Shown here: positions 51,519 to 60,267 of the stretch, one piece after another
Layout of the letters: each line of letters starts with the position of its first letter
How positions within the stretch are numbered: the first letter of the stretch is position 1
From: Labilibaculum euxinicum
Lineage (GTDB): Bacteria > Bacteroidota > Bacteroidia > Bacteroidales > Marinifilaceae
Assembly (NCBI RefSeq): GCF_009795715.1
Contig: NZ_WTCR01000016.1
Coordinates: 41,878-105,877 of the forward strand
Length of the DNA stretch: 64,000 nucleotides
Direction of reading: 5' to 3'
Position numbers and translations under genes: made by a program
Notes under the pieces: generated by a model
The model's database searches: none
What the model was told of the DNA's origin: nothing
The model's input: the letters and a program-made list of their open reading frames with translations, nothing else

Positions 51519-51881
51519 TAGTTCATCTACCGACTTCTTTAAAAAATCTCTTGAATGATAATCCTCATCCACAATTTCATCATTCCATACAACAATATCT
51601 AAATCGATTATACGGGGACCAAATTTTGGAAGACTTCTGTCTCTTCCCATTTTATCCTCCAATTGTTTCAAATATAAATTGAATTCCTCACGGCAGTGAT
51701 GAGTTCTTAACCTCACGGCTCCGTTAATAAAATCCTGCTGATTGGTAATTCCAATCGGTGCAGTTCTAATCCATTTGGAATGCTTTTTCAGCAAATGATC
51801 TTTCGACAGAAGACATAGCATCTTCCGAATGTTTTCTGTTGGATTAATATTCGATCCTATACCTACGATACAATCGTTCAT
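51507..51881 (-). CDS. folK: HPPK (6-hydroxymethyl-7,8-dihydropterin pyrophosphokinase)
   Basis: A 124-residue enzyme of folate synthesis that pyrophosphorylates hydroxymethyl-dihydropterin. Markers: GIGSNINPTENIRKMLC, TAPIGITNQQDFINGAVRL, and the signature KFGPRIIDLDIVVWND. It is a little shorter than E. coli HPPK (about 159), with some loops trimmed. Together with folB 27 bp upstream and an SDR it forms a small operon. Confidence 0.93.
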   Translation of the reverse strand: MNDCIVGIGSNINPTENIRKMLCLLSKDHLLKKHSKWIRTAPIGITNQQDFINGAVRLRTHHCREEFNLYLKQLEDKMGRDRSLPKFGPRIIDLDIVVWNDEIVDEDYHSRDFLKKSVDELLLG

Positions 51882-51908
51882 TATATATTACTTTAGTGAA
51901 ACTTCCGT

Positions 51909-52271
51909 TTAAGAAACGCCTTCTCTGTAAGCCTCTAATTCAATTGATACAGATTCTGCAAAACGCAAAGCATGAGGTTTATCCACCTCAACTTTTGCCC
52001 ACTCCACTTGGGGGTTCTTCAAAATTAAATCCAATATTTGCCGGGTCAAATTCTCCAACATTTTAAATTTACCTTCCTGCACAAGCACAATCACCTTTTT
52101 GGTTATTGTTTTGTAATTGTATGAATTCTCAACATCATCATTAGCAATAGCATTGTCTACATCAGCTTTAATTGTCATATTAATCACAACATCTTGTTTG
52201 TTACGCAATTCGTCTTCATTAAAACCAATATAGGTTCTAATCAACAAATTTTTCACACGAATAATTGCCAT
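51909..52271 (-). CDS. folB: Dihydroneopterin aldolase
   Basis: A 120-residue enzyme that converts dihydroneopterin to hydroxymethyl-dihydropterin. It has IRTYIGFNEDELRNKQDVVINMTIK at the start (with the conserved glutamate) and SYNYKTITKKVIVLVQEGKFKMLENLTRQILDLIL in the middle. VEVDKPHALRFAESVSIELEA at the end contains the conserved lysine. Part of the folate cluster SDR-folB-folK. Confidence 0.93.
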   Translation of the reverse strand: MAIIRVKNLLIRTYIGFNEDELRNKQDVVINMTIKADVDNAIANDDVENSYNYKTITKKVIVLVQEGKFKMLENLTRQILDLILKNPQVEWAKVEVDKPHALRFAESVSIELEAYREGVS

Positions 52272-52280
52272 ATATCTAAT

Positions 52281-53003
52281 TTATAAGAGTTGTTCACCTC
52301 CGTCGCAGTACAAAATCTGTCCAGTTAGGTTCTGATTTGCCAATATATAATCCAATGATTGCAAAATCGGTTCAATTCCACCGGAAATTTTCATTGGCGT
52401 TTTTTCTGCAAGCCTCTGTAAATATTCTTCTCCCTGATCCACCGGAGGAAGTGTAGCTCCGGGAGCTATACCATTCACCCTAATTTTTGGAGCGAATTCA
52501 AGTGCAGCCATTTTTGTTAAATGAGCCAGTCCAACTTTCGACAAACTGTAAGCCGCATACAAATTTGAATAGCTTGCAATTCGAGTATCCAACAGATTTA
52601 TAATCAATCCATTTTCACTATTCATAGCATAATCCCTTGACAGGATAAAAGGAGCTAACAAATTCACATTCATCTGATCCTGAAACAATTTTACCGAAGT
52701 CTCTTGAATTACTCCTGAATCGAAAACAGATGCATTATTTATTAAAACGTCAATCTTCTCAAAATGTAATAAAACCTTATCAATTAACCGATCTGTGTCT
52801 TGAGCAGAATTCAAATCACTTTTAAAAATCTTGAATTTTTGTTCCGGATACTTATTCACCAAATCTGTTTGCAACGAAATTGCATCATTTTTCGACGAAT
52901 TGTAGTGAATGGCAATACTAAAACCATTCTTTGCCATGTGGATGGCAATAGATTTTCCAATTCGCTTTGCAGCACCAGTTATTAAAGCAGTTTTACAGGT
53001 CAT
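52281..53003 (-). CDS. Short-chain dehydrogenase, probable pteridine reductase
   Basis: A 240-residue SDR. It has the NAD(P)-binding TGAAKRIGKSIAIHMAKNGF, NNASVFDSG and catalytic Y/K in SNLYAAYSLSKVGLAHLTKM. The TGAAKRIG start is like FolM and the protozoan PTR1 enzymes, and it directly precedes folB (9 bp apart). A role as dihydropteridine or dihydromonapterin reductase in the folate/pterin pathway is therefore the best guess. General SDR activity is certain; the substrate is inferred. Confidence 0.85.
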   Translation of the reverse strand: MTCKTALITGAAKRIGKSIAIHMAKNGFSIAIHYNSSKNDAISLQTDLVNKYPEQKFKIFKSDLNSAQDTDRLIDKVLLHFEKIDVLINNASVFDSGVIQETSVKLFQDQMNVNLLAPFILSRDYAMNSENGLIINLLDTRIASYSNLYAAYSLSKVGLAHLTKMAALEFAPKIRVNGIAPGATLPPVDQGEEYLQRLAEKTPMKISGGIEPILQSLDYILANQNLTGQILYCDGGEQLL

Positions 53004-53175
53004 TTTTTCAGTCGTTATTATCTAAAGTTAACGAATATCTTTCCTGATAAAAAGTTTATGATAAAATTTTTTCTGATTCTGAAATTAAATTTATTCCTGT
53101 TATTAATTGCAATAAAATAAGTAGAATCTGTATTTTGCATTCAAATTGCCAATTAGTGAAAATCCTGATTAGCGA

Positions 53176-53847
53176 ATGAAAATTGATATGACTAAAATAG
53201 AAATAGAAGAAGAACTTAAACAAATTTGTCCATCTCTTCGTCTGGGCATTATTCAATGCAGGGTAAATACGAAAGAAGAATGTCCGGATCTATGGCAGGT
53301 AATTAATGAAAAAACAGTAAACATTAAACAAAATCTAGCCATTTCAGGAATTGTAGATATCCCAAGTATTAATAGTTCAAAAAAAGGATATCGGGCAGTT
53401 GGAAAAGACCCCAGCAGGTATCGCTTGTCAGCAGAATCTTTGTTACGAAGAATTGTAAATGGGAAAGGATTGTACAAAATAAATAATGTGGTAGATTTAT
53501 TAAATTTGGTGTCTATTACAAGTGGGTTTTCAATTGGCGGATACAATGCTGACAAAATAGAAGGTGTCGTTCGCTTTGGCATTGGAAAAGCTGACGAAGC
53601 CTACGAAGGAATCGGACGAGGATCTTTAAATATAGATAAACTGCCCGTTTTTAGAGATGATCTGGGAGCATTTGGAAGTCCTACAAGCGATTCTTTACGA
53701 ACCCAAATTGATGAAAATTGTCAAACCTTTCTCATGATCATTGTTAGTTTTCAAGCTGATAAAGCTCTGCCGGAAGCTATGGATTTAGCAATTGATCTAC
53801 TAAAAAAACATGCAGAGGCTGAAGAAATTCATTCTGCGATACTATAA
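53176..53847 (+). CDS. B3/B4 tRNA-binding-domain protein
   Basis: A 223-residue protein resembling the B3/B4 domain of phenylalanyl-tRNA synthetase beta subunits, found as stand-alone proteins that may edit or bind tRNA or small ligands. Seen are GYRAVGKDPSRYRLSAESLLRRIVNGKGLYKINNVVDLLNLVSITSG and the C-terminal FGSPTSDSLRTQIDENCQTFLMIIVSF. The ATG at 53176 is the first in frame; an internal MTKIEIEEE start is also possible. It ends at a bidirectional terminator. Confidence 0.85.
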   Translation: MKIDMTKIEIEEELKQICPSLRLGIIQCRVNTKEECPDLWQVINEKTVNIKQNLAISGIVDIPSINSSKKGYRAVGKDPSRYRLSAESLLRRIVNGKGLYKINNVVDLLNLVSITSGFSIGGYNADKIEGVVRFGIGKADEAYEGIGRGSLNIDKLPVFRDDLGAFGSPTSDSLRTQIDENCQTFLMIIVSFQADKALPEAMDLAIDLLKKHAEAEEIHSAIL

Positions 53848-53854
53848 AATTAAT

Positions 53855-53883
53855 AAAGCCTGCTAAACTATTCAGCAGGCTTT
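53855..53883. terminator. Bidirectional terminator between B3/B4 gene and TonB cluster
   Basis: AAAGCCTGCT and AGCAGGCTTT form a 10-bp stem with a nine-base loop. It has T-rich tails on both strands and serves the two convergent transcripts. Confidence 0.9.
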
Positions 53884-53909
53884 ACTTTTATTTGTCTGTT
53901 TGTTATCTA

Positions 53910-54626
53910 TTACTGAAGTACAAAGTTTATCACAACGGAATAAGAAACTTTCACCGGCTTTCCTCTTTGCTTACCTGGTTGAAATTTGGGTAAATTTCGA
54001 ATTACACGCAGAGCTTCCTGATCCAATGAAGGGTCAATTCCCCTAAGCAATTCTACTTTTGAAATACCACCATCTTTTCCCACTACAAAACTAACATAAA
54101 CTCTTCCTGTAATATTGTTTTCCTGTGCAATAACAGGGTATCTGATACTCGAATTGATGTGTCTGTACAATTCCAAATTACCTTCAACATTGTTTTTGCA
54201 GATATCTGGCCTAAATATTGGCATTTCCTCTACAATCACGAAAATTTTCGCTTCGTCGTCAACTTCTTCCTCAACAAATACTTCTTGTGGAGCGATTTCA
54301 AATTCAGTTTCCTGATTCAAGTTTTCCTCAACGATTTCAATTTCATTTTCTAACTCGGTATTGTTTTCAACAACCGTAATTACATCTGTTAATTGAATTT
54401 TTGGTGGTAATTTGGGTTTTTCTTTAATTTCTTCCTGTCTGGTAATTGGAATGATTTCTTCATCCAATTTTAAATCAACCAAATTTCTAATTTCAACAAC
54501 CTCTCTTACTCTTGTAGGCCATTCAAAAGATATTAAAGTTAATGCTAAGGCCATAACCAACCCAATTTCAAAAAACAATGATTTTCGTTTTTCCAAATCA
54601 GCATTTGGATTCTTTTTGGGAATCAT
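53910..54626 (-). CDS. TonB energy transducer paralogue 1
   Basis: A 238-residue inner-membrane protein. It has one N-terminal anchor (SLFFEIGLVMALALTLISFEW) and a Pro/Glu-rich periplasmic linker. The TonB C-terminal domain (about 140-238) shows IRYPVIAQENNITGRVYVSFVVGKDGGISKVELLRGIDPSLDQEALRVIRNLPKFQPG and the Bacteroidota motif EEMPIFRPDIC. It should carry energy from the inner-membrane ExbBD complex to outer-membrane receptors, though exbBD and receptors are not nearby. Third in a series of three paralogues. Confidence 0.9.
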   Translation of the reverse strand: MIPKKNPNADLEKRKSLFFEIGLVMALALTLISFEWPTRVREVVEIRNLVDLKLDEEIIPITRQEEIKEKPKLPPKIQLTDVITVVENNTELENEIEIVEENLNQETEFEIAPQEVFVEEEVDDEAKIFVIVEEMPIFRPDICKNNVEGNLELYRHINSSIRYPVIAQENNITGRVYVSFVVGKDGGISKVELLRGIDPSLDQEALRVIRNLPKFQPGKQRGKPVKVSYSVVINFVLQ

Positions 54627-54813
54627 AGCTAAACATTTTAAATATTAAAGTACAGTATCAGCAGTGACAATAAACTAAACATCATCAAAACATCTAATAA
54701 TGCTTAGCTTAAGTCCTCATAAGAGGATGAGTTCAAAGAACGCTTTATAATTAAATATACGGATTTAAGCTGTAATAGTTGCAAACTTTCGAATACTTAT
54801 GTATAATTAAAAC

Positions 54814-55518
54814 CTATTGCAAAACAAAATTAATATAGCCTGAGAACCAAACCGGTACTTTTTTATTAAATTGTTTGCCAGGTTTAAATTTTGGTAAATT
54901 CTGTACCACACGAACAACTTCTTCATCCAATAAAGGATCCACTTTACGAGTCACCTGGATATTTGATATGTTCCCTTCACTTGTAACAACAAATTTCACA
55001 AATACTTTTCCATGAATATTAGACTCCTGCGCTGCTATCGGATACCTAACCATTCTTTGCATGGTGATAAACAAATCTTTGCACCCTTCTTCATAGGTTT
55101 TATTTTTTTGTGGATTAAAGATTGGCATCTCCTCTACGCTTACAAAAGGACTCATTTCTTCTGATATTTCCTCTTCATAGGCTGGTTGTTTCAATATTTC
55201 CTCGTTAGGATCTCCAAACGAATCCTCAGGAATATATTCCTCTTCAGGCTCTTCTTCAATCACCAGCAGGTCAATTAATTCTATTTTCCTGACTTTTGGC
55301 GGCTCCATTTTTTTCTCCGGTTCACGAAAAGTTACTGCTGTCAATTCTTCCATATCATCAATCGAATCAAATACAAAATCTTCCGGTTCATTCATTGGCA
55401 CTTTGTATTCGAAGGCCATTAGCACAAATAAGAAACTAATTAAAAAACCAAATTGTAAGAACAGAACTCTTTTCTTCTCTAAATTATATCGGGGGTTCTT
55501 TTTCACTTGCATAATCAT
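54814..55518 (-). CDS. TonB energy transducer paralogue 2
   Basis: A 234-residue protein with the same build as its neighbours: a short basic start, one helix (VLFLQFGFLISFLFVLMAFEY), an acidic Pro/Glu-rich linker and a TonB C-terminal domain with VEEMPIFNPQKNKTYEEGCKDLFITMQRMVRYPIAAQESNIHGKVFVKFVV. The C-terminal domain carries a longer insert after the EEMPIF motif than paralogue 1, as in paralogue 3. Possible starts at M1 or M3; the sequence begins MIMQVKKNPRYNLEKKR. Confidence 0.9.
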   Translation of the reverse strand: MIMQVKKNPRYNLEKKRVLFLQFGFLISFLFVLMAFEYKVPMNEPEDFVFDSIDDMEELTAVTFREPEKKMEPPKVRKIELIDLLVIEEEPEEEYIPEDSFGDPNEEILKQPAYEEEISEEMSPFVSVEEMPIFNPQKNKTYEEGCKDLFITMQRMVRYPIAAQESNIHGKVFVKFVVTSEGNISNIQVTRKVDPLLDEEVVRVVQNLPKFKPGKQFNKKVPVWFSGYINFVLQ

Positions 55519-55598
55519 GAGTTTTTTGGTGAGACATTTAATGATTTTTTATGTATTCGTAAACTAAATTGTTAGTTATACGATTCAAAAAAAAGGAA

Positions 55599-56327
55599 CT
55601 ATTGCAATACAAACGAAATGTACCCGCTAAACCAAACACTTACAGGTTTGTTTCTTTGCATTCCCGGTTTAAATTTAGGAAGGCTTTGTACAACACGAAT
55701 CGCTTCTTTATCCAGTGAAGGATCAACAGGTCTCATTACTTGAATCTGTTCGATATTCCCTGTTTTTGTAACAACAAATCGAACATACACCTTTCCTTCA
55801 ATTCCATTTTCCTGAGCCACGATAGGATATTTGGTCATTTTCTGCATGGTTACAAACAAATCTTTTAATCCCTCATCATAGGTATTATTCTTTTTAGGAT
55901 TAAATATTGGCATTTGCTCAACCCTTACAAATGGCACATCTTCAACATCTTCCTCGATATCCTCTTTTACATCTGTAATAACATAGGAATCATCTTCACT
56001 AATATCAGAATCTTTAATCTCAAGATCAGGTACATCATCATCATCTTCTACTAAAGTCAGTTCAGTTAAAATCATCTCTTTAATTTTAGGAACTTCTTTG
56101 GGCTGAGGTTTGTCCTGCACAGTTATAGGAATAATTTCGTCCATTTCTTCAAGAACATCAAAATCTAAATCTGCCGTTTTTCCAACCGGGGTTTTATACT
56201 CAAAAGCCATTAATACAATTATAAGACTTAAAAAGAATCCGATTTGCAAAAATAAACCTCGTTTTTTTTCCAAATCATAGCGGGGGTTTTTCTTAACTTC
56301 CATAATAAAGGGTTTTTGGTTAGACAA
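55599..56327 (-). CDS. TonB energy transducer paralogue 3
   Basis: A 242-residue TonB-like protein, closest to paralogue 2 (N-terminus MEVKKNPRYDLEKKRGLFLQ against MQVKKNPRYNLEKKRVLFLQ). A very acidic linker (EDDDDVPDLEIKDSDISEDD) spans the periplasm. The domain VEQMPIFNPKKNNTYDEGLKDLFVTMQKMTKYPIVAQENGIEGKVYVRFVV ends in the usual YISFVLQ. It is first of the three after the M56 peptidase gene. The start shown includes eight residues before MEVKK, and the latter Met may be the real start. Confidence 0.9.
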   Translation of the reverse strand: MSNQKPFIMEVKKNPRYDLEKKRGLFLQIGFFLSLIIVLMAFEYKTPVGKTADLDFDVLEEMDEIIPITVQDKPQPKEVPKIKEMILTELTLVEDDDDVPDLEIKDSDISEDDSYVITDVKEDIEEDVEDVPFVRVEQMPIFNPKKNNTYDEGLKDLFVTMQKMTKYPIVAQENGIEGKVYVRFVVTKTGNIEQIQVMRPVDPSLDKEAIRVVQSLPKFKPGMQRNKPVSVWFSGYISFVLQ

Positions 56328-56404
56328 TATAAATTGGTTTGGTTTTATTCCTAAGAAGTTAGTTTTGTAACTAATTTCTTAGTTAATATACGTAAAAAAA
56401 TTTA

Positions 56405-58228
56405 TTAGTTCAAAGAAAAACGAATAGGAATTGTATATTTAACCTCAACTTTTTTTCCGTGTTGCTCGCCGGGCACCCAATTAGGCATGCTGTTAATTAC
56501 ACGTAAGGCTTCCTTATTTAATTCAATATTTGCTCCTTTTATTACTTTCGCCTTAGCAACACTACCATCAGTTCTCACAACAAACTGGACAAAAACCTGA
56601 CCTTCGTAGCCCTGTTCGGCAGCCAAAACAGGATATTGAATTTTTCTTGCAATATATTTTCTCAAATTGCCATTTGCCTCAGTAAACTGCGGCATTTTCT
56701 CTACTACAACATATTCTTTGCTCTTATTCATATTAGTTTTAAGAACATTTTCCAAATGATAGTCGGATGAATTCTTAATTCTTGAATACAAAGGATCCGG
56801 CGACTCAACAGGCTTATCAATTAAATCCTTTAATTGAAAATTAATAGGAACAGTATATGCAATATTCACAAATTCTCCATCTTTCTTTCCCGGATTCCAT
56901 TTAGGAAGAGACGATACAACCCGTAAAGCTTCACGATCTAATAAGGGATTAACTTTTCTTGCCAAAGCAGCATTAACAACTCTGCCTTCTTTATTAATCA
57001 CAAAAGAAACAAACACACGACCTTCAATTTGCTTAGTTTGAGCCAACTTAGGATATTTAACATGTTTTGCCAAATATTTTTGAAGGGCGATTACGCCCCC
57101 CGGAAAAACGGGCATTTCGTCAGTTATGGTCTTTATTTCCTCAGGGTTGATTGTTTCTTTATATTCCAGCTTATTAATTTTGTGAGTGACTAATTGCGGT
57201 GAGAATTCATATTTTGTTTCAGAATAAAAATTTGCCGGCTCGCTTCGTAAGGAAGAAAATATATTCAAGTCCATCGGCAGTAACTCTTTAAATGAGAATT
57301 CAGTATCTAACTTTTCTTCCTCCTTAATTGTGAAAGCAAAAGCTGATAACAAAACCACAAAAATTGGTATAATAAGCAAGAGTTTTACCAATGCAATTCT
57401 TGGTGTTTTTATTCTGCCCAACATCGAGATTCTTTTTTTCAGTGTTGACTGCCCAAAATTATTGGCCAAACGGAACAAATCACCACCAGCAAATTGATTC
57501 ACAATATGCATTTTGTACTCATTCGCATTCACGGCTCCATTTACAACCTTATCATCGGCTAAATATTCATGAACTTCCTGAATTGATGATTTATAAAACC
57601 AGACAACAGGATTCATCCAAAAAATTACTGTGAGAATTTCAATCATCAGTAAATCGAAGGTATGAAGCTGATCGACATGCACCCTTTCGTGAGCTAATAT
57701 GGATGTAAAATTGGTCTTTTGATAATCAGCCTTACTGATAAAAACAGAATTTAAAAAAGAAAAAGGAGGATAATCATCATTCATGATCACCAGCCGAAGT
57801 CCTTTTTCACGCAGAATCTTACTGCTTTTTGTCCAGGAAAATAACTGAAATAAATTTTTAAAAAATCGGATCGAAAAAAGAAATACTCCCAAAATATACA
57901 CTACACCTAAGTATTGGTACCATGTAAGAGCTTTTTTTACTGTTGCCGTAACAACAACCTCTTCGAGCATATTGCTGTTTAAATACTGCTGCGAAGCTAA
58001 AACCACGGCATCTAATACATGAAATGAATTTTCTATCGTACTCTTTGGTTCGGGCTGAAAAGGTATTTCTAAAGTTGGAATTAATATTGAGGCAAGCAAT
58101 GTAAGCAAAAGGAACACACGGTTAACTCTAAAAAAGGTATCCCTTTTTAGAAACAACCAATACAGGGCATAAAAAAAAGCCATGCATATTGCCGATTGCA
58201 AAAAATATAAGATTATGCCTGTAATCAT
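56405..58228 (-). CDS. M56 (BlaR1-like) metallopeptidase with two TonB C-terminal domains
   Basis: A 607-residue inner-membrane protein. The BlaR1-type part (1-300) has membrane helices near 5-25, 37-52, 103-120 and 278-300 and the zinc motif HERVH at 180-184 with EVHEYLADD near 218-226. Two TonB C-terminal domains follow, about 368-468 (DEMPVFPGGVIALQKYL, RVFVSFVINKEGRVV) and about 509-607 (VEKMPQFTEANGNLRKYIA, QVFVQFVVRTDGSVA). Its partner repressor is encoded 11 bp upstream. M56/BlaI pairs sense beta-lactam or envelope stress by cleaving the repressor. The tandem TonB domains are unusual and suggest contact with outer-membrane partners. Confidence 0.9.
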   Translation of the reverse strand: MITGIILYFLQSAICMAFFYALYWLFLKRDTFFRVNRVFLLLTLLASILIPTLEIPFQPEPKSTIENSFHVLDAVVLASQQYLNSNMLEEVVVTATVKKALTWYQYLGVVYILGVFLFSIRFFKNLFQLFSWTKSSKILREKGLRLVIMNDDYPPFSFLNSVFISKADYQKTNFTSILAHERVHVDQLHTFDLLMIEILTVIFWMNPVVWFYKSSIQEVHEYLADDKVVNGAVNANEYKMHIVNQFAGGDLFRLANNFGQSTLKKRISMLGRIKTPRIALVKLLLIIPIFVVLLSAFAFTIKEEEKLDTEFSFKELLPMDLNIFSSLRSEPANFYSETKYEFSPQLVTHKINKLEYKETINPEEIKTITDEMPVFPGGVIALQKYLAKHVKYPKLAQTKQIEGRVFVSFVINKEGRVVNAALARKVNPLLDREALRVVSSLPKWNPGKKDGEFVNIAYTVPINFQLKDLIDKPVESPDPLYSRIKNSSDYHLENVLKTNMNKSKEYVVVEKMPQFTEANGNLRKYIARKIQYPVLAAEQGYEGQVFVQFVVRTDGSVAKAKVIKGANIELNKEALRVINSMPNWVPGEQHGKKVEVKYTIPIRFSLN

Positions 58229-58239
58229 TTACTATTAGC

Positions 58240-58644
58240 TTATCTACTTTGCTTTTTTATTTGCTCTTCAACCATTCTTTTCACCTCTTCCAATTCCGAT
58301 AAACTCACTTGCTCTTCCTTAGCGAAAAATGAAACCATATCTCGATAAGAGTTCGAAAAATAATTACGAACGAAACCCTTCATAAATTTTCGGGTATATT
58401 CCTTTTTTCCCATTAATGGAAAGTACTGATGACTTTTGCCGTAAGCAATATGACTCACAAATCCTTTCTTCTCAAGGATTCGTGTAATGGTGGATATGGT
58501 ATTGTAAGCAGGTTTGGGTTCTGGTATTTTCTCTATAATTTCCTTCACAAATGCATTTTCCAGATCCCATAGGATTTGCATCACTTGTTCTTCTGCCCGA
58601 GTTAATTCTTTCATTGATTTTATTTTAGAATAGTTTCTAGTCAT
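58240..58644 (-). CDS. BlaI/MecI/CopY-family repressor
   Basis: A 134-residue winged-helix repressor. Recognised by LTRAEEQVMQILWDLENAFVKEIIEKIPEPKPAYNTISTITRILEKKGFVSHIAYGKSHQYFPL, the standard DNA-binding domain. A C-terminal dimerisation helix holds the usual protease-sensitive region. The most likely start is MKELTRAEEQ (residue 11); the frame begins ten residues earlier. Expected to bind its own operator just upstream of 58644 and to be relieved by the M56 peptidase encoded next. Confidence 0.92.
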   Translation of the reverse strand: MTRNYSKIKSMKELTRAEEQVMQILWDLENAFVKEIIEKIPEPKPAYNTISTITRILEKKGFVSHIAYGKSHQYFPLMGKKEYTRKFMKGFVRNYFSNSYRDMVSFFAKEEQVSLSELEEVKRMVEEQIKKQSR

Positions 58645-58742
58645 AAATATATAACTATAAGTTTAGTTTTACAAGTGCCCGAAAGTACATTATTGCCACA
58701 AAACAGCAATTCACTTTTAATCAGACACATATTTTGTGTATT

Positions 58743-59522
58743 TTAGCTTATTTGAAATGAATCTGCATCCAAAAGAACCGGAAATTTACTTCTGAATTCA
58801 TTTAATTCATCTAAATTTAATTGCAGACTAACAATTTCTTCGGTGTAATCGGCACATTTTCCAACAAGTTGACCTTTTGCATTAAAAAGAGCTGAATCTC
58901 CGGCATAAGAAAGTCCCAAACCATCAGATCCTATTCGATTCACTCCAACAACAAACGACTGATTTTCAATTGCCCGTGCTTTTAAAAGCGTATTCCAAAC
59001 CTCTCTGCGAGCTTCGGGCCAGTTGGCAACATACAGCAAAATGTCATAATCATTCTGATTACGGCTCCATACCGGAAAACGTAAATCATAACAAACTAAA
59101 GGACATATTCTCCATTTTCCCAAATTGAAGACAGCCCGCTCACTGCCACTTGAAAAATGGTGATGCTCCTCTCCCATTCTAAACAGATGACGCTTATCGT
59201 ACGAACAAATAATTTTTCCGTCATCAACACAGTACAAACGGTTAAAATATTCGCCGTTTTCCTCTACAATTATACTTCCAAGAAGAACCGAATTTAACTC
59301 TCCGGCTTGATTTTTCATCCAATCAAGAGTCATTTTGGCTTTTGGTGCAATCTTACTTTTATCTTCCATCATAAAGCCTGACGAGAACATCTCAGGCAGA
59401 ACAATTAAATCAGTCTGATTTTTTAAAGGTAAAAGCAGATTCGAAATTTTACTCAGATTCTCATCAACATTTCCCCAAACCAATTCTAATTGAACTAAAC
59501 TAACTTTTAGCGTATCGGACAT
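58743..59522 (-). CDS. Nitrilase-family amidohydrolase, omega-amidase (YafV)-like
   Basis: A 259-residue carbon-nitrogen hydrolase with the Glu-Lys-Cys triad: E in VLPEMFSSGF (near 43), K in SYDKRHLFRMGE (near 110) and C in CPLVCYDLRFPVWSR (near 145). DILLYVANWPEARREVWNTLLKARAIENQSFVVGVNR follows, the family's most recognisable stretch. It is like YafV/Nit2 omega-amidases that hydrolyse 2-oxoglutaramate-type amides. It precedes the acyltransferase gene's end by 13 bp on the same strand, so the two may be co-transcribed. Confidence 0.9.
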   Translation of the reverse strand: MSDTLKVSLVQLELVWGNVDENLSKISNLLLPLKNQTDLIVLPEMFSSGFMMEDKSKIAPKAKMTLDWMKNQAGELNSVLLGSIIVEENGEYFNRLYCVDDGKIICSYDKRHLFRMGEEHHHFSSGSERAVFNLGKWRICPLVCYDLRFPVWSRNQNDYDILLYVANWPEARREVWNTLLKARAIENQSFVVGVNRIGSDGLGLSYAGDSALFNAKGQLVGKCADYTEEIVSLQLNLDELNEFRSKFPVLLDADSFQIS

Positions 59523-59535
59523 CTTATTCTTTTGG

Positions 59536-60084
59536 TTACAATCCTGTTGTGAAATTCGCCGGATATTTAGGCTTACAATTGATATACTTGCTTTTAATCT
59601 TAATCATATCCTTCTCTACATCGCCCGTAGGATAAAAAGCCTCACCACAAGTTAAGGTTTTTTCCTCGTAGTTAATTTCAGCCAGATAAATAGGAACATT
59701 TGCCTTTAGCGCGATATAATAAAAACCTTTTTTCCACTCAGCACGAAGGCTGCGGCTTCCTTCCGGTGCAATTGACAAATACAAAGACTCACGACTTGCA
59801 AATTCTTTAACCAATTCATCAGTCATGTTGCCTTTTGTTGAACGATTAACAGGAATTACTCCCCACGATTTCCAGATGTACTTAAGAGGAAACACAAACA
59901 TCTCTTTTTTCATTAATACTTTTGTAGGAATATTATAAGATAAAAAAGCAAGCTTTCCCCAAACAAAATCCCAGTTGGAAGTGTGCGGAACCGCAATCAC
60001 AACAGCCTTCTTAACCTGCGGTATATCTCCAATATATTTCCACCCAAACAATTGCATTAGTAACTTACTAATTTTAGCCTTCAT
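59536..60084 (-). CDS. PlsC-type 1-acyl-glycerol-3-phosphate acyltransferase
   Basis: A membrane-associated acyltransferase of about 182 residues when started at MKAKISKLLMQLFGW. The frame is open 66 bp further upstream, but that part (MNWYCFVCKELIVL) lacks family character. It has VIAVPHTSNWDFVWGKLAF (the HxxxxD catalytic motif) and VIPVNRSTKGNMTDELV, then IAPEGSRSLRAEWKKGFYYIALKANVPIYLAEI (EGxR motif). Probably acts in lipid or polar-lipid synthesis on the cytoplasmic side. Upstream of the nitrilase gene in the same direction. Confidence 0.85.
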   Translation of the reverse strand: MKAKISKLLMQLFGWKYIGDIPQVKKAVVIAVPHTSNWDFVWGKLAFLSYNIPTKVLMKKEMFVFPLKYIWKSWGVIPVNRSTKGNMTDELVKEFASRESLYLSIAPEGSRSLRAEWKKGFYYIALKANVPIYLAEINYEEKTLTCGEAFYPTGDVEKDMIKIKSKYINCKPKYPANFTTGL

Positions 60085-60267
60085 AGTCTCCCGTATTTGA
60101 TCGTGATGCAAAACAATCAATTCTTTACAAACAAAACAATACCAATTCAATTTATTTTAACAGAAAAATATCTTGTGAAGCTCCATGAATCTCAATAAAA
60201 ACTATTATTTTGTAAAAAATCCAAATAAGCATTAAGACTAATTCCAACTCCATAAATCATAATCGTT

